A DNA stretch of 64,000 nucleotides from Morganella morganii (GTDB lineage Bacteria; Pseudomonadota; Gammaproteobacteria; Enterobacterales; Enterobacteriaceae). The notes beneath the pieces were generated by a model. It saw only the letters and a list, made by a program, of their open reading frames with translations, ran no database searches and was not told where the DNA came from. How positions within the stretch are numbered: position 1 is the stretch's first letter; each line of letters opens with the position of its first letter. Of this stretch, positions 1 to 8,637 are shown piece by piece. Both the position numbers and the translations under genes were made by a program. The DNA is taken from positions 878,286 to 942,285 of the forward strand of contig NZ_NRQY01000001.1 of assembly GCF_003996855.1 (NCBI RefSeq), in the 5' to 3' direction.

Positions 1-42
1 TTGTTCTGCGGGAAGTGCATTAAGTTCAGCAAATGAGGTCAC
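1..42 (-). CDS. dbpA: DEAD-box RNA helicase DbpA, first 14 codons (cut by left edge)
   Basis: Only the first 14 codons are inside the window. They read MTSFAELNALPAEQ from a GTG start, closely matching the remembered start of E. coli DbpA (MTAFSTLNVLPPAQ). A GGAA motif lies about 10 bases upstream. DbpA is an ATP-dependent RNA helicase that acts on 23S rRNA hairpin 92 in assembly of the large ribosomal subunit. The catalytic domains are outside the window, so the call rests on the N-terminus alone. In E. coli dbpA is not next to yciA, so this edge marks a local gene-order difference. Confidence 0.6.
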   Translation of the reverse strand, partial: MTSFAELNALPAEQ

Positions 43-137
43 GATGAAAATTCCGGATTAAATAAAAGAGAGATTTCCGGCAATGATACTATTACCGGAC
101 ACCGGTGTCGCGGGGAACCTGCGCTTTATCCCGGCAG

Positions 138-165
138 ACAAAACGGCCACTCAGAAGAGTGGCCG
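138..165 (-). terminator. Rho-independent terminator of yciA
   Basis: A perfect 9-bp stem (CGGCCACTC/GAGTGGCCG, 144-152 with 157-165) has a four-base loop. On the minus strand it is followed by TTTTGT. It lies 12 bases past the yciA stop and in front of dbpA. Confidence 0.85.
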
Positions 166-177
166 GTATGAAGGGTA

Positions 178-618
178 TTATTTTAAATCACTGTTACTGC
201 TGTCTAACTGAAAATGACGTTTTCCGTCAGGCAGCGGGCGGGGACGGTTATCCGCATCCACAGCAACATAGCTGAAGACAGCCTCTGTTGCCCGGTAGCG
301 GTCACCGATAGGATCGGTGGCGACTTTCTTCACCCAGACCTCGACTTTTACCGTCATGGATGAATTACCGGTTTTCAGGCAGCGCGCATAACAGCAGACC
401 ACATCACCGACCGCCACAGAGCGCAGAAAGGTGATGCCGTCCACGCGGACTGTCACCACGCGGCCGAGCGCCAGTTCCTTTGCCAGGATAGCCCCGCCGA
501 TATCCATCTGCGACATCAGCCAGCCGCCGAAGATATCCCCGTTGGCATTGGTGTCTGTCGGCATGGTTAAGGTGCGCAGCACCAGTTCCCCGTTAGGTAA
601 ACATTGTTGTTGAGTCAT
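178..618 (-). CDS. yciA: Acyl-CoA thioesterase YciA
   Basis: Hot-dog fold acyl-CoA thioester hydrolase of 146 residues that releases CoA from a broad range of acyl-CoAs in the cytoplasm. The segment TNANGDIFGGWLMSQMD carries the catalytic Asp typical of the YciA/Acot group, and the run RVVTVRVDGITFLR is almost identical to the E. coli protein as I remember it. The ATG at 618 fits the E. coli N-terminus; an in-frame GTG at 627 would add three residues and has no better ribosome site. The C-terminus is a few residues longer than in E. coli. It probably shares a transcript with yciB, 60 bases upstream. Confidence 0.93.
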   Translation of the reverse strand: MTQQQCLPNGELVLRTLTMPTDTNANGDIFGGWLMSQMDIGGAILAKELALGRVVTVRVDGITFLRSVAVGDVVCCYARCLKTGNSSMTVKVEVWVKKVATDPIGDRYRATEAVFSYVAVDADNRPRPLPDGKRHFQLDSSNSDLK

Positions 619-687
619 GAGAAACACTTACATCCGTTTAACGAAAAAGGACACCGGCGTAAACAAACCGATATCCGGTTGATTTTA

Positions 688-1227
688 TTATTTTTCTTCT
701 TCCCGTGGCAGATGACGGTAAATATATACCACACTGGCAACGGTAAATACCAGTGTTACAGCGGTCAGTCCGAAGACTTTGAAGTTCATCCAGGTATCCA
801 TCGATAACCAGAAGGCGACATACACATTCACCGCTGCACAGACCATAAAGAAGAGTGCCCAGGCAAGATTCAGACGCTGCCAGACCTGCGGCGGGAGTGT
901 CAGCTCTTTGCCCAGCATTTTCTGAATCAGCGGTTTACCGAAGATAAACTGACCGCCCAGTAACACGAGGGCAAACAGGGCATAAATAATCGTCACTTTC
1001 CATTTGATAAACTGCGGATCATGGAAAACGATGGTCAGGGTGCCGAAGACAGCCACAATCACAAAGGTGATAACGGCAGATTTCTCCAGATGTTTATACA
1101 TGAACCAGCGGGCAGCCAGCGCCACCGCTGAGGCGGCAATTAAGGCACCGGAGGCGTAATAGATATCCACGGTTTTATATATGGCAAAAAAGATAACCAG
1201 GGGGATAAAGTCGAGTAGTTGCTTCAT
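688..1227 (-). CDS. yciB: Inner membrane protein YciB
   Basis: Intracellular septation A family protein of 179 residues, the same length as E. coli YciB. Five hydrophobic segments are visible, starting with [15 protein letters not shown], and the block [14 protein letters not shown] is diagnostic. Family knowledge places it in the inner membrane, where it affects cell-envelope integrity and contacts elongation and division proteins; its molecular activity is unclear. In E. coli it is followed by yciC. Here yciC is 5.5 kb away, separated by sulP, qseBC, ygiW and an adenylyltransferase gene. Confidence 0.93.
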   Translation of the reverse strand: MKQLLDFIPLVIFFAIYKTVDIYYASGALIAASAVALAARWFMYKHLEKSAVITFVIVAVFGTLTIVFHDPQFIKWKVTIIYALFALVLLGGQFIFGKPLIQKMLGKELTLPPQVWQRLNLAWALFFMVCAAVNVYVAFWLSMDTWMNFKVFGLTAVTLVFTVASVVYIYRHLPREEEK

Positions 1228-1444
1228 AATTGAGTCTGTCCGAAATTTAAATTTATTTTAAGCACGTGGCATCCAGTCGCTTATTTTTAAAGAAAAAAAA
1301 TATATTACAATTGATTTTGCAATATTTTACAATAAGTCGCGGTCTGACTATCTTCTTTATCCGCGTTCGGTTATAAATCAGTTTAACTATTAGCAGTAAA
1401 ATTAAATTGTACATCTTAATACGATATTTTCATAAGAGGCGATA

Positions 1445-3202
1445 ATGCAGTCGAACCGATTTTTGCGCTGGATGCCGGGACTTTCTGTTTTTCTGCACTA
1501 CGAACGAAAAAACCTGCGCTTTGATATCCGTGCGGGGCTTTCTGTTGCTGCCGTGGCATTGCCGGTGGCTATCGCTTACACGGGGCTGATGGGCATTAAT
1601 GCGATTGTCGGTCTCTATGCCTGTATCCTGCCGATGGTGACCTATGCGCTGTTCGGCTCCTCCCGTCAGCTGATTGTCGGGCCGGATGCGGCGACCTGTG
1701 CGGTGATTGCGGCGGCGATTATCCCGCTGGCAAAAGGCGATCCTGACACGCTGTGGCAGCTGGCGATTATCATGACGCTGATGACCGGCGTCTGGTGTCT
1801 CATTGCAGGGCACTTTAAACTCGCCGCGTTTGCGGATTTTTTATCACAGCCGATTTTGCAGGGGCTGCTCAACGGCGTGGCGGTGACGATTATTGTCGGG
1901 CAGATAGGGAATGTACTCGGGCTGGATGAACTGCCGTCCCAGCTGATTGAGTGTCTGGTGGCTTTGCCGGAACATCTGCATCTTATGCATATGCCGACAC
2001 TGATCCTCTCCGGTGCCAGTCTGGCGGCGCTGATTTTATTGCGGGCTGTCCGCCGTAACTGGCCGGGACCGCTGATTGTGATGACGATTGCCACACTGAT
2101 CAGTGCGAAACTGGATTTTGCCTCTATGGGTATTGCGGTAGTCGGTAATCTCGGTAACGGATTGCCGCATATCAAAATGCCGGCGTTTGATCCCGGCCTG
2201 CTGCGTGAGCTGGTGATCCCGTCACTGAACCTTGCGGTGATCAGTATTGTCAGCTTTATGATGACGGTGCGCAGTTTTGCCGAGAAAAACGGCTATGCCA
2301 TCGATGTGGATCAGGAACTGCGGGCACAGGGCTATATTAACATTGCTTCCGGGTTGTCCCAGGGGTTCGCGGTCAGTGCCGCCACCAGCCGTACTGCGGT
2401 TAACGATGCCACCGGCGGTAAAACACAGATGGTGTCCCTGATCGCCGCCGGACTGATAGCACTGGTGCTGTTTTTCCTGACCGGCTTCCTCGGGCATATT
2501 CCGCTGGCGACACTCGGGGTGGTACTGATTTACTCCTCGTGGTCGATGTTCAGCATCCGTCAGATATTCTCTTTCCGTAAGCGGAATAAATCGGCATTCA
2601 CACTGGCGCTGTTCACCCTGGTGGCCGTGCTGGTGGTCGGGCTGATCAATGGTATCGGATTTGCGGTTTTGCTGGGGCTGGTGCAGTTCCTGCGTACGGT
2701 TTTCCGTCCGACAGATCAGTTGCTGGGGGTGGATGAGCAGGGAATGATCCATTCCATCAATAACAGTAACGTGGATATTAATCAGGTCGACGGACTATTG
2801 ATGTACCGCTTTAACTCGCCGCTGACTTATTTCAACGTTGCTTATTTTAAAAAGCGGGTGTTACAGGTGGTGAATACGGCACCGAAACGTCCCGGATGGG
2901 TGGCGGTGGATGCAACGGTCAGCTTTATCAACAATGATATGAGTGTGTTCAGCACACTGAATGAGCTGGTAACCGAGCTGAAAATCAAAGGTGTCACATT
3001 GATCCTGGCCGGACGGCGTACAGAACTGACGCGCTGGGTGTCGGAAAATAAAATCAAACGCAATGATGATGATTTGATTATTGTGCCGGATCTCTATTTC
3101 GCCATCCGGCTGATTCAGAGCAAACAGCAAAGCCGCATCAAGGCGATAGAAGAGGCGATGGAGCAGGCCGAAGAGGGAGCGGAAAAACCGCTCACCAACT
3201 GA
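1445..3202 (+). CDS. SulP-family inorganic anion or dicarboxylate transporter with STAS domain
   Basis: A 585-residue secondary transporter of the SLC26/SulP family. The N-terminal part (about residues 25-420) is a multi-span membrane domain starting with FDIRAGLSVAAVALPVAIAY, the family signature, and containing GSSRQLIVGPDAA. The C-terminal part (about 440-560) is a cytoplasmic STAS domain. Substrates in the family include sulphate, bicarbonate and, for E. coli DauA, C4-dicarboxylates; the sequence does not decide between them. A GAGG ribosome site lies 5 bases before the ATG. The gene is convergent with qseC and their ends overlap by 11 bases. It sits in the insert that separates yciB from yciC. 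Confidence 0.88.
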   Translation: MQSNRFLRWMPGLSVFLHYERKNLRFDIRAGLSVAAVALPVAIAYTGLMGINAIVGLYACILPMVTYALFGSSRQLIVGPDAATCAVIAAAIIPLAKGDPDTLWQLAIIMTLMTGVWCLIAGHFKLAAFADFLSQPILQGLLNGVAVTIIVGQIGNVLGLDELPSQLIECLVALPEHLHLMHMPTLILSGASLAALILLRAVRRNWPGPLIVMTIATLISAKLDFASMGIAVVGNLGNGLPHIKMPAFDPGLLRELVIPSLNLAVISIVSFMMTVRSFAEKNGYAIDVDQELRAQGYINIASGLSQGFAVSAATSRTAVNDATGGKTQMVSLIAAGLIALVLFFLTGFLGHIPLATLGVVLIYSSWSMFSIRQIFSFRKRNKSAFTLALFTLVAVLVVGLINGIGFAVLLGLVQFLRTVFRPTDQLLGVDEQGMIHSINNSNVDINQVDGLLMYRFNSPLTYFNVAYFKKRVLQVVNTAPKRPGWVAVDATVSFINNDMSVFSTLNELVTELKIKGVTLILAGRRTELTRWVSENKIKRNDDDLIIVPDLYFAIRLIQSKQQSRIKAIEEAMEQAEEGAEKPLTN

Positions 3203-4538
3203 TTTCGGCAATAAACCCGCCCTGCGGGCTGCGGCGGAACTGTATGGTCATATGATGCAGTTCCGCAATCCGTTTCACGATAGACAATCCCAGGCCGCTG
3301 CCGGTTTTTTCCTGCCCCGGCGGCCGGTAAAAACGCTCTCCCAGCCGCGCCAGTATCTCGTCACTGACGCCCGGCCCGTCATCTTCAATCACTAACTGCT
3401 GCGGCGTTAGCGTAAGCCGGACAGTGCCGCCGGTTTTGCCGTAACGGATGGCATTATGCAGCAGATTGCGCAGCATCACGGTCAGCAGCAGTTGTTCGCC
3501 GCGGACGGATAATTCTGGTGCGGAAAGATCAGTAATCACGCTGACCTGATGTTCCGCCGCATCCGGTGCCGTTTGTGTAACGGCATCATTGATAATGGCT
3601 GACCAGCGCAATTCTGTGCTTTCCTGAGGGCGGGACTGAGACTCCAGCCGCGAGAGGGTCAGCAGCTGATCCACCAGACGGGTGGCACGGTCAATCCCGG
3701 TGATCAGATTCGCAGTCACATGTTCACGGGTGGCGGGATCATCCCCGGCAATCTGCATCACTTCCGTCTGGACTTTCAGCGCGGCCAGCGGGCTGCGCAG
3801 TTCATGGGCGGCATCAGAGGTAAAACGGCTTTCCCGCTCACGCAGATCACGGATCCGCAGAAATAATCCGTTCAGCGCGTCCAGCATCGGACTGACCTCT
3901 TTCGGCAGCACCGGCGGGGCGAGCGGAGTGAGTTCTGCCGGGTTACGGCGCTGTAACTGTCGCGCCAGCAGGCGCAGCGGCGTCAGTGCACGGGTCAGCA
4001 GCCACAAAAACAGAAGCAGCATCAGCGGCAGTGCCACCAGCCAAGGAACGGCCTGGGCCGTGATAATGGTCAGTCCCATATCCTCGCGGTATTCCCATTC
4101 CTGGCCGGTCACAATGATATAGCGGCCATCGGCGGAGGGCAGCTGTACAAAACGCCACCGGTCGCTGTCATCCGTCAGTGAGCCGTCACGGAAACCATTT
4201 TTCTTGTCTGAGAACGGGATTTTCCGGCCGTTCTCACCGTCATCCAGCACCCGCTCTCCCTGCGGGGTAAAAATAGCAAAAGCAAATGCATCATCATCCT
4301 GCTTTCCCCGGTTACCGGAGAGCATTTTCTTTGTTTTCTGAATGGCGGACGGCGGAAATTCCAGCCCCGAAGGCAGAACCGACAGGCGTTTGGCAAAGGC
4401 CATTTGTTGTGTATCGAATAATTCATTGATGGATTTTGTGGTCTGTATCCAGGCAAACACACTGGCCACACCCCAGGTCAGCAGGGTGAGCAGCAGCAAT
4501 AATCCGCCCAGACGCAGGCGCAGGCTATATGTTTTCAT
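3192..4538 (-). CDS. qseC: Sensor histidine kinase QseC
   Basis: Membrane sensor kinase of 448 residues, partner of QseB. It has an N-terminal transmembrane helix (residues 9-27), a periplasmic domain containing [18 protein letters not shown], a second helix near 155-177, HAMP, the phospho-acceptor motif [17 protein letters not shown], and an ATPase domain with [17 protein letters not shown]. coli QseC is 449 residues and ends likewise in SW. The ATG at 4538 is chosen because it aligns with E. coli; an upstream extension would lie inside qseB. The start overlaps the end of qseB by 14 bases, so translation is probably coupled. E. coli QseC responds to adrenergic and autoinducer-3 type signals. 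Confidence 0.93.
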   Translation of the reverse strand: MKTYSLRLRLGGLLLLLTLLTWGVASVFAWIQTTKSINELFDTQQMAFAKRLSVLPSGLEFPPSAIQKTKKMLSGNRGKQDDDAFAFAIFTPQGERVLDDGENGRKIPFSDKKNGFRDGSLTDDSDRWRFVQLPSADGRYIIVTGQEWEYREDMGLTIITAQAVPWLVALPLMLLLFLWLLTRALTPLRLLARQLQRRNPAELTPLAPPVLPKEVSPMLDALNGLFLRIRDLRERESRFTSDAAHELRSPLAALKVQTEVMQIAGDDPATREHVTANLITGIDRATRLVDQLLTLSRLESQSRPQESTELRWSAIINDAVTQTAPDAAEHQVSVITDLSAPELSVRGEQLLLTVMLRNLLHNAIRYGKTGGTVRLTLTPQQLVIEDDGPGVSDEILARLGERFYRPPGQEKTGSGLGLSIVKRIAELHHMTIQFRRSPQGGFIAEISW

Positions 4539-5196
4539 TATTTTTTCCCGCGACATATCCGACACCATGAATGGTTTTGATAAATCCGCGTCCCAGTTTG
4601 CGGCGCAGATGGTGAATATGTACCTCAACGGCATTACTGGAGACATCTTCATCCCAGTTATACAACTTCTCTTCAATCATAGCGCGGGACAGCACTTTCT
4701 GCGGATTGCGCAGAAACAGTGCCAGCAGCGCCAGTTCTTTGCCTTTCAGCGATACCGGCACGCCGTTGCGGGTGACAGTCATGGCCACCGGGTCCATTTC
4801 TACGTCGCCGAGCTCCAGTTTTTCAGACAGCTGACCGTAACGGCGGCGGATCAGTGCCTGTAACCGCGCAGCCACTTCCGCCAGTGCAAACGGCTTGCAC
4901 AGATAATCGTCCGCGCCCTGCTGTAAACCGCTGACCCGCTGCTCAAGGGCATCACGGGCGGTCAGGATCAGTACCGGCTCGTCGCGTCCCTGTGCACGCC
5001 ACTGCTTCAGGATATCCAGCCCGTCCATGCCGGGCAGGGAGAGATCAAGGATCACGGCATCATAAGGAGCAGAATAGAGCGCCTCCCGGCCGGTCAGACC
5101 ATCAGTAAACCAGTCCGGCGTAAATCCGAGCCTGCTCAGGCCGATTTTCAGCCCGTCACCAATCAGACGATCATCTTCAATCAATAATATCCGCAT
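4525..5196 (-). CDS. qseB: Response regulator QseB
   Basis: OmpR-family regulator of 223 residues. The receiver domain (1-115) shows LIEDD, the phospho-acceptor segment [15 protein letters not shown], and the switch Lys in [16 protein letters not shown]. The C-terminal winged helix (125-220) contains [20 protein letters not shown], close to E. coli QseB. Two ATG codons (5199 and 5196) stand together; 5196 has the better distance to GGA. It is phosphorylated by QseC and in relatives also by PmrB. It is divergent from ygiW, with CTTAAG-type direct repeats between them. Confidence 0.93.
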   Translation of the reverse strand: MRILLIEDDRLIGDGLKIGLSRLGFTPDWFTDGLTGREALYSAPYDAVILDLSLPGMDGLDILKQWRAQGRDEPVLILTARDALEQRVSGLQQGADDYLCKPFALAEVAARLQALIRRRYGQLSEKLELGDVEMDPVAMTVTRNGVPVSLKGKELALLALFLRNPQKVLSRAMIEEKLYNWDEDVSSNAVEVHIHHLRRKLGRGFIKTIHGVGYVAGKNNENI

Positions 5197-5300
5197 CATT
5201 CTAATCCGTATAAATAGAGCTATACTAGTTTTAACTCAGATGTCTCAGGATAACCACCTGTTTTCGCTGAAATTAAAAAGATAGTCAAAAATGACATCCC

Positions 5301-5325
5301 CTTAAGATCCAGTTAAGAACTTAAT
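5301..5325. promoter_or_regulatory. Probable QseB/PmrA-type direct-repeat operator
   Basis: CTTAAG (5301-5306) and GTTAAG (5312-5317) are separated by exactly five bases, and CTTAAT follows at 5320-5325. PmrA and QseB bind YTTAAK-like direct repeats with five-base spacing. The site is in the divergent qseB/ygiW promoter region. Assignment is by pattern only. Confidence 0.55.
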
Positions 5326-5377
5326 GGTTTAATAGTGTCCATGAAGCAAAAACGCTTCCCCATAAAGGAGATAAATG

Positions 5378-5794
5378 ATGAAAAAATTACCTGCACTCGC
5401 ATTACTTGCCACTTTACTGGCAGGATCAGCCGGTTCCGTTTTTGCAGCCAACGGCGGTTTTGAAGGTCCCGGCGCGACAGCGGCGGCAACCACCACCACA
5501 ACGGCACAAAACGGCGGATTCAGCGGCCCTGATGCCCGTAAAATGACCGTCGCGGATGCACTGAAATTATCCGATGATGCTCCGGTTGTGCTGCGCGGCA
5601 CGATTGTCCGCCAGCTGGATAACAAGCATTATGAATTTAAAGACAACACCGGCACTATCCGTGCTGAAATTTCCCCGAAACGCTGGGACGGACTGAAGGT
5701 CACGCCGCAGGATGAAATTGAGGTCGAAGGGGAAATCGACAAAGAGTGGAATAAAACTGAGCTGGATGTAAAAGCCGTGCGTAAAGTACAGTAA
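5378..5794 (+). CDS. ygiW: Periplasmic BOF/OB-fold protein YgiW
   Basis: Exported protein of 138 residues with a Sec signal peptide (MKKLPALALLATLLAGSAGS up to about FAA) and a C-terminal OB-fold (BOF domain, formerly DUF388) containing VLRGTIVRQLDNKHYEFKDN and KRWDGLKVTPQDEIEVEGEI. E. coli and Salmonella YgiW (VisP) is a stress protein encoded divergently from qseBC, the same arrangement as here. A linker of GGFxGP repeats precedes the fold; two copies are visible. An AGGAG site favours the ATG at 5378 over the one at 5375. Control by QseBC is inferred from context. Confidence 0.88.
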   Translation: MKKLPALALLATLLAGSAGSVFAANGGFEGPGATAAATTTTTAQNGGFSGPDARKMTVADALKLSDDAPVVLRGTIVRQLDNKHYEFKDNTGTIRAEISPKRWDGLKVTPQDEIEVEGEIDKEWNKTELDVKAVRKVQ

Positions 5795-5815
5795 TCACCA
5801 CCGCAGTCACAACGA

Positions 5816-5847
5816 AAAATCAGGCCATCTTACCGGCCTGATTTTTT
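5816..5847. terminator. Bidirectional terminator between ygiW and the adenylyltransferase gene
   Basis: AAAATCAGGCC and GGCCTGATTTTTT form a stem flanked by A and T runs, so it can end transcripts from both convergent genes. The stop codon of the minus-strand gene lies in the loop. Confidence 0.85.
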
Positions 5848-6711
5848 ATCCGTATATGCAGTTTTATAAATCCTGCGGAGATAATGAACGGAGGCATCAC
5901 TTTCCCGGGTATTGATTTCAAACCCGGATATTTCAGCAATAATCGTCTGATATTCCCTGAACAGTCTGCACATCAGAAACAACTCCTGCCAGTTATTTTC
6001 CGTGTCCGCATCAGAATAGGTGTCCAGAACCATCCGCATATCACCGGTGGTCAGATAACGGGACAAATATTTTCCGTCTTTTCCGGTGGTCAGATTAAAC
6101 CCGCAGGTACAACCAATTTTCCAGTCCAGCATCTGCATAAAAACCGGGCGGATAACATCTTCTGTCATTGCTTTGGCATAGGTTATTTCATTTCTTGCCA
6201 GGCCTTTGGCCACATTTGTCACACACCACCAGAATTCATTGGTCGTTTCGGCAAATAAACGGGCATCGGGCGGCGTGATAAAATAACTGCTTTCATCTGC
6301 GGGAGCGATACCGGTAAAGAGGCCGTCTTTATCTGCGAGAGGCACAGTCAGGCTGTCGTGTCGGTATTCTGAGGCGAAATGCGTCAGCGGAAACAGTGTC
6401 AGATCTATCCGGTGGCCGTCCTCATATATCATCAGCAGGGTATACGCCGCACGGGGCGGTATATTTTCATTGCCCAAAAGCATGTCATCCGGGCATTGCT
6501 GTAATACCGGCGTACCGAAAAAGGATTCCCGCAGGGGAGACGTTTTTGCGGCTTCAATATTGTTCACAAAAAAGACAATGTCGAAGTCCTGATATTTATC
6601 GGCAGCAACCTGTTTATTTTCCCGTGAACCGTTGAGTACGGCTGCACGGATATTATTATCAGTACAGATATAATCCTGAATTGCCAGATAAATATCATTA
6701 TCGGTGCGCAT
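5830..6711 (-). CDS. Aminoglycoside 6-adenylyltransferase-like protein (AadK/ANT(6) family)
   Basis: Nucleotidyltransferase of 293 residues resembling Bacillus AadK and ANT(6) enzymes along its whole length. The catalytic motif LNGSRENK (residues 26-33) is followed by the paired acids in QDFDIVFFV (42, 44) and a third acid in RIDLTLFP (103). NEFWWCVTNVAKGLARNEI is the conserved helix of the C-terminal domain. Characterised relatives transfer AMP from ATP to streptomycin O-6. Whether this chromosomal copy acts on streptomycin is not shown. The gene precedes yciC on neither strand overlap: it starts 9 bases after the yciC stop, so it may be read through from yciC. GC content resembles its neighbours, so transfer is not recent if it occurred. 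Confidence 0.82.
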   Translation of the reverse strand: MRTDNDIYLAIQDYICTDNNIRAAVLNGSRENKQVAADKYQDFDIVFFVNNIEAAKTSPLRESFFGTPVLQQCPDDMLLGNENIPPRAAYTLLMIYEDGHRIDLTLFPLTHFASEYRHDSLTVPLADKDGLFTGIAPADESSYFITPPDARLFAETTNEFWWCVTNVAKGLARNEITYAKAMTEDVIRPVFMQMLDWKIGCTCGFNLTTGKDGKYLSRYLTTGDMRMVLDTYSDADTENNWQELFLMCRLFREYQTIIAEISGFEINTRESDASVHYLRRIYKTAYTDKKSGR

Positions 6712-6720
6712 ATTCCTGCC

Positions 6721-7497
6721 TTACTGATAGTCGCTGACTGATTGTGATTGTGTAAATAACTGATAGAACCGGAACAGATAAATAATCACCAGTCCGCTGA
6801 TGACATTATTAATAAACAGAATAAAGGTCATCAGAATATGCTCATTCGCGATAGGAAGTTTACTAAGAAATACTACGGATGCCTGTTTCAGGGCAAACCA
6901 TATTAAAATAGCCGGCAGAAGTGTCCTGATATTTTTCAGTGCAATATTTCCGCTGATTTTAATGGCGGTAAATACACTGTTTTTTTCGGTGAACATAATG
7001 ATCGGAGCCAGCGCCAGTAACATTGCCAGAATTAATCCCGGCAGATACATGGCGACCAGTCCGAGTGCAATCACCAGTGAACAAATCAGCAGCAGTACCA
7101 GCATGCGCGGAATGCGTCCGGCAGATCCGGTTATTGCCTGTATCGCGGACACTGACTGCCCCTGTGATGAACTGAAAATCAGGAAAATCATGGCGGTCAC
7201 AAAAACAGCATTGCCCAGCAGGGAGCTGAAGATAGTCCCAAGACCGGTTTTCAGCATCTGCCACTGGTCATCAGAGGTCAGTGCCGCGACAGCCCGCTGA
7301 AACCCGCCGGAACCCTCAGTGGCATAGGTGGTCTCCAGGGCGCGGATAAGTGCCAGTCCGTTGGAATTGTAGGTCAGCAGCACATTGAGACCGACGGTAA
7401 CAGCGGCGGTGAGCAGCGAAATAATCAGAACAGACAACAGCTGATTGCGGAAAAAATTAAGGCTGTCACGGGCAAGAACCGGCACCGGCATGGACAT
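6721..7497 (-). CDS. yciC: UPF0259 membrane protein YciC
   Basis: Inner membrane protein of 258 residues with about six hydrophobic segments. NFFRNQLLSVLIISLL at the N-terminus and LPGLILAMLLALAPIIMFTE in the middle match E. coli YciC (247 residues). Function is unknown. An AGGAG site lies 7 bases before the ATG. In E. coli yciC follows yciB directly; here it stands alone, with the adenylyltransferase gene 9 bases downstream. Confidence 0.87.
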   Translation of the reverse strand: MSMPVPVLARDSLNFFRNQLLSVLIISLLTAAVTVGLNVLLTYNSNGLALIRALETTYATEGSGGFQRAVAALTSDDQWQMLKTGLGTIFSSLLGNAVFVTAMIFLIFSSSQGQSVSAIQAITGSAGRIPRMLVLLLICSLVIALGLVAMYLPGLILAMLLALAPIIMFTEKNSVFTAIKISGNIALKNIRTLLPAILIWFALKQASVVFLSKLPIANEHILMTFILFINNVISGLVIIYLFRFYQLFTQSQSVSDYQ

Positions 7498-7726
7498 GGA
7501 ACAACTCCTGTAAGGCGTGGAATAGAAACATTACTGTAATTGTAAAACAGTATGACGGGGATTGTAACCTCTTCATCCGGCGGAAATACAGTGTTCAGAC
7601 GGAATACCCGGAAAAAAAGAACGTAAAATTTACATATTGCTAACAATAATAAAACAATGCATTCAGCTGAATAGTAAGCGGGATATTTTATAAATTGACA
7701 TAAGGCAGATAAACAATGATTGCGTT

Positions 7727-7745
7727 AAAAATGAAAATCATTATT
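7727..7745. promoter_or_regulatory. Candidate Fur box upstream of ompW
   Basis: The 19 bases match the classical E. coli Fur consensus GATAATGATAATCATTATC at 15 positions, including the central AATCATTAT. It ends one base before the FNR box. Iron control of ompW in this organism is inferred. Confidence 0.5.
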
Positions 7746-7746
7746 T

Positions 7747-7760
7747 TTGATATATATCAA
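7747..7760. promoter_or_regulatory. FNR box upstream of ompW
   Basis: TTGATATATATCAA is a perfect FNR consensus (TTGAT-N4-ATCAA). Its centre is about 41 bases before the start expected from the AATAAT -10 element, the class II activation geometry. E. coli ompW is known to be FNR-activated. Confidence 0.75.
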
Positions 7761-7921
7761 TAAATGAAAATACCATCATGGAATAATAATTTAGGTCATT
7801 GCGAAAAATGCGATTTTTATTTAAATGTTGTGATCTGTCTTAGATCATAATTTGGTTTAAGGCTGTATATTTCAAACTGTACTTATTGTGTTTTTTTTCT
7901 TTTTTTAGGATGGGATAGATA

Positions 7922-8557
7922 ATGAAAAAGCTTTCAGCAGTGTGTTTAGCTCTGGCAACTGTTTTACCGTCAGTTTCAATGGCACACCAGGCCGGTGATT
8001 TTATCGTTCGTGGTGGTACTGCGACTGTGCGTCCGAATGTCAGCTCTGATAATGTTCTGGGTTTAGGTTCTTTTGAAGCAAATAATAATACCCAGTTAGG
8101 TTTAACGTTCAGTTATATGATCACCGATAATATCGGTGTTGAATTACTGGCCGCGACGCCGTTTGAGCATAAAATCTCTGTTCCGGGCGCGGGTGAAATT
8201 GCGTCTGCCAAACATTTGCCGCCAACTTTAATGGCACAATATTATTTCCGTACGCCGGAAGATAAACTGCGTCCGTATTTAGGTGTGGGTGTTAACTATA
8301 CGTTCTTCTTTGACGAAGGATTCAACGATACCGGTAAAGGCGCCGGTTTAAGTGACCTGAGCATGAGCAGCTCATGGGGTGTGGCGGCACAGGCCGGTCT
8401 GGATTATGAATTAGACCAGAACTGGATGCTGAACGCCTCTCTCTGGTGGATGAACATCAAAACGGATGTTGATTTCAAAGCCGGTGGTGCAAGCCAGTCT
8501 TACAAAACTAACCTCGACCCGTGGGTATTCATGTTTGGTGTGGGTTACAAATTCTGA
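7922..8557 (+). CDS. ompW: Outer membrane protein OmpW
   Basis: Eight-stranded outer membrane beta-barrel of 211 residues (E. coli 212). A signal peptide runs to VSMA, and the mature chain begins HQAGDFIVRGG. LGLTFSYMITDNIGVELLAATPF and LPPTLMAQYYF are family hallmarks, and the chain ends in an aromatic residue (GYKF), as needed for Bam-dependent insertion. OmpW forms a narrow hydrophobic channel and is linked to anaerobic, osmotic and colicin S4 phenotypes in E. coli. Upstream FNR and Fur-like sites suggest control by oxygen and iron. Confidence 0.95.
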   Translation: MKKLSAVCLALATVLPSVSMAHQAGDFIVRGGTATVRPNVSSDNVLGLGSFEANNNTQLGLTFSYMITDNIGVELLAATPFEHKISVPGAGEIASAKHLPPTLMAQYYFRTPEDKLRPYLGVGVNYTFFFDEGFNDTGKGAGLSDLSMSSSWGVAAQAGLDYELDQNWMLNASLWWMNIKTDVDFKAGGASQSYKTNLDPWVFMFGVGYKF

Positions 8558-8580
8558 TAATTCCCGTTATCAGTACCATA

Positions 8581-8612
8581 AAAAATGGCGCAATAATAAT
8601 TGCGCCATTTTT
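8581..8612. terminator. Bidirectional terminator between ompW and the BON lipoprotein gene
   Basis: AAAAATGGCGCAAT and ATTGCGCCATTTTT form a long perfect stem with an AATA loop and A/T runs on both sides, placed between two convergent genes. Confidence 0.88.
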
Positions 8613-8637
8613 ATATCCGGTAATCTGATATTCAGAG

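Larger units (their letters stand above)
7498..7921. other. Divergent yciC/ompW regulatory region
   Basis: This AT-rich 424-base stretch contains no convincing gene. It holds an apparent Fur box, an FNR box, a candidate -10 hexamer (AATAAT, 7785-7790) at the spacing expected for an FNR class II promoter, and an inverted repeat TGATCT-N5-AGATCA at 7831-7847 of unknown meaning. Confidence 0.6.
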
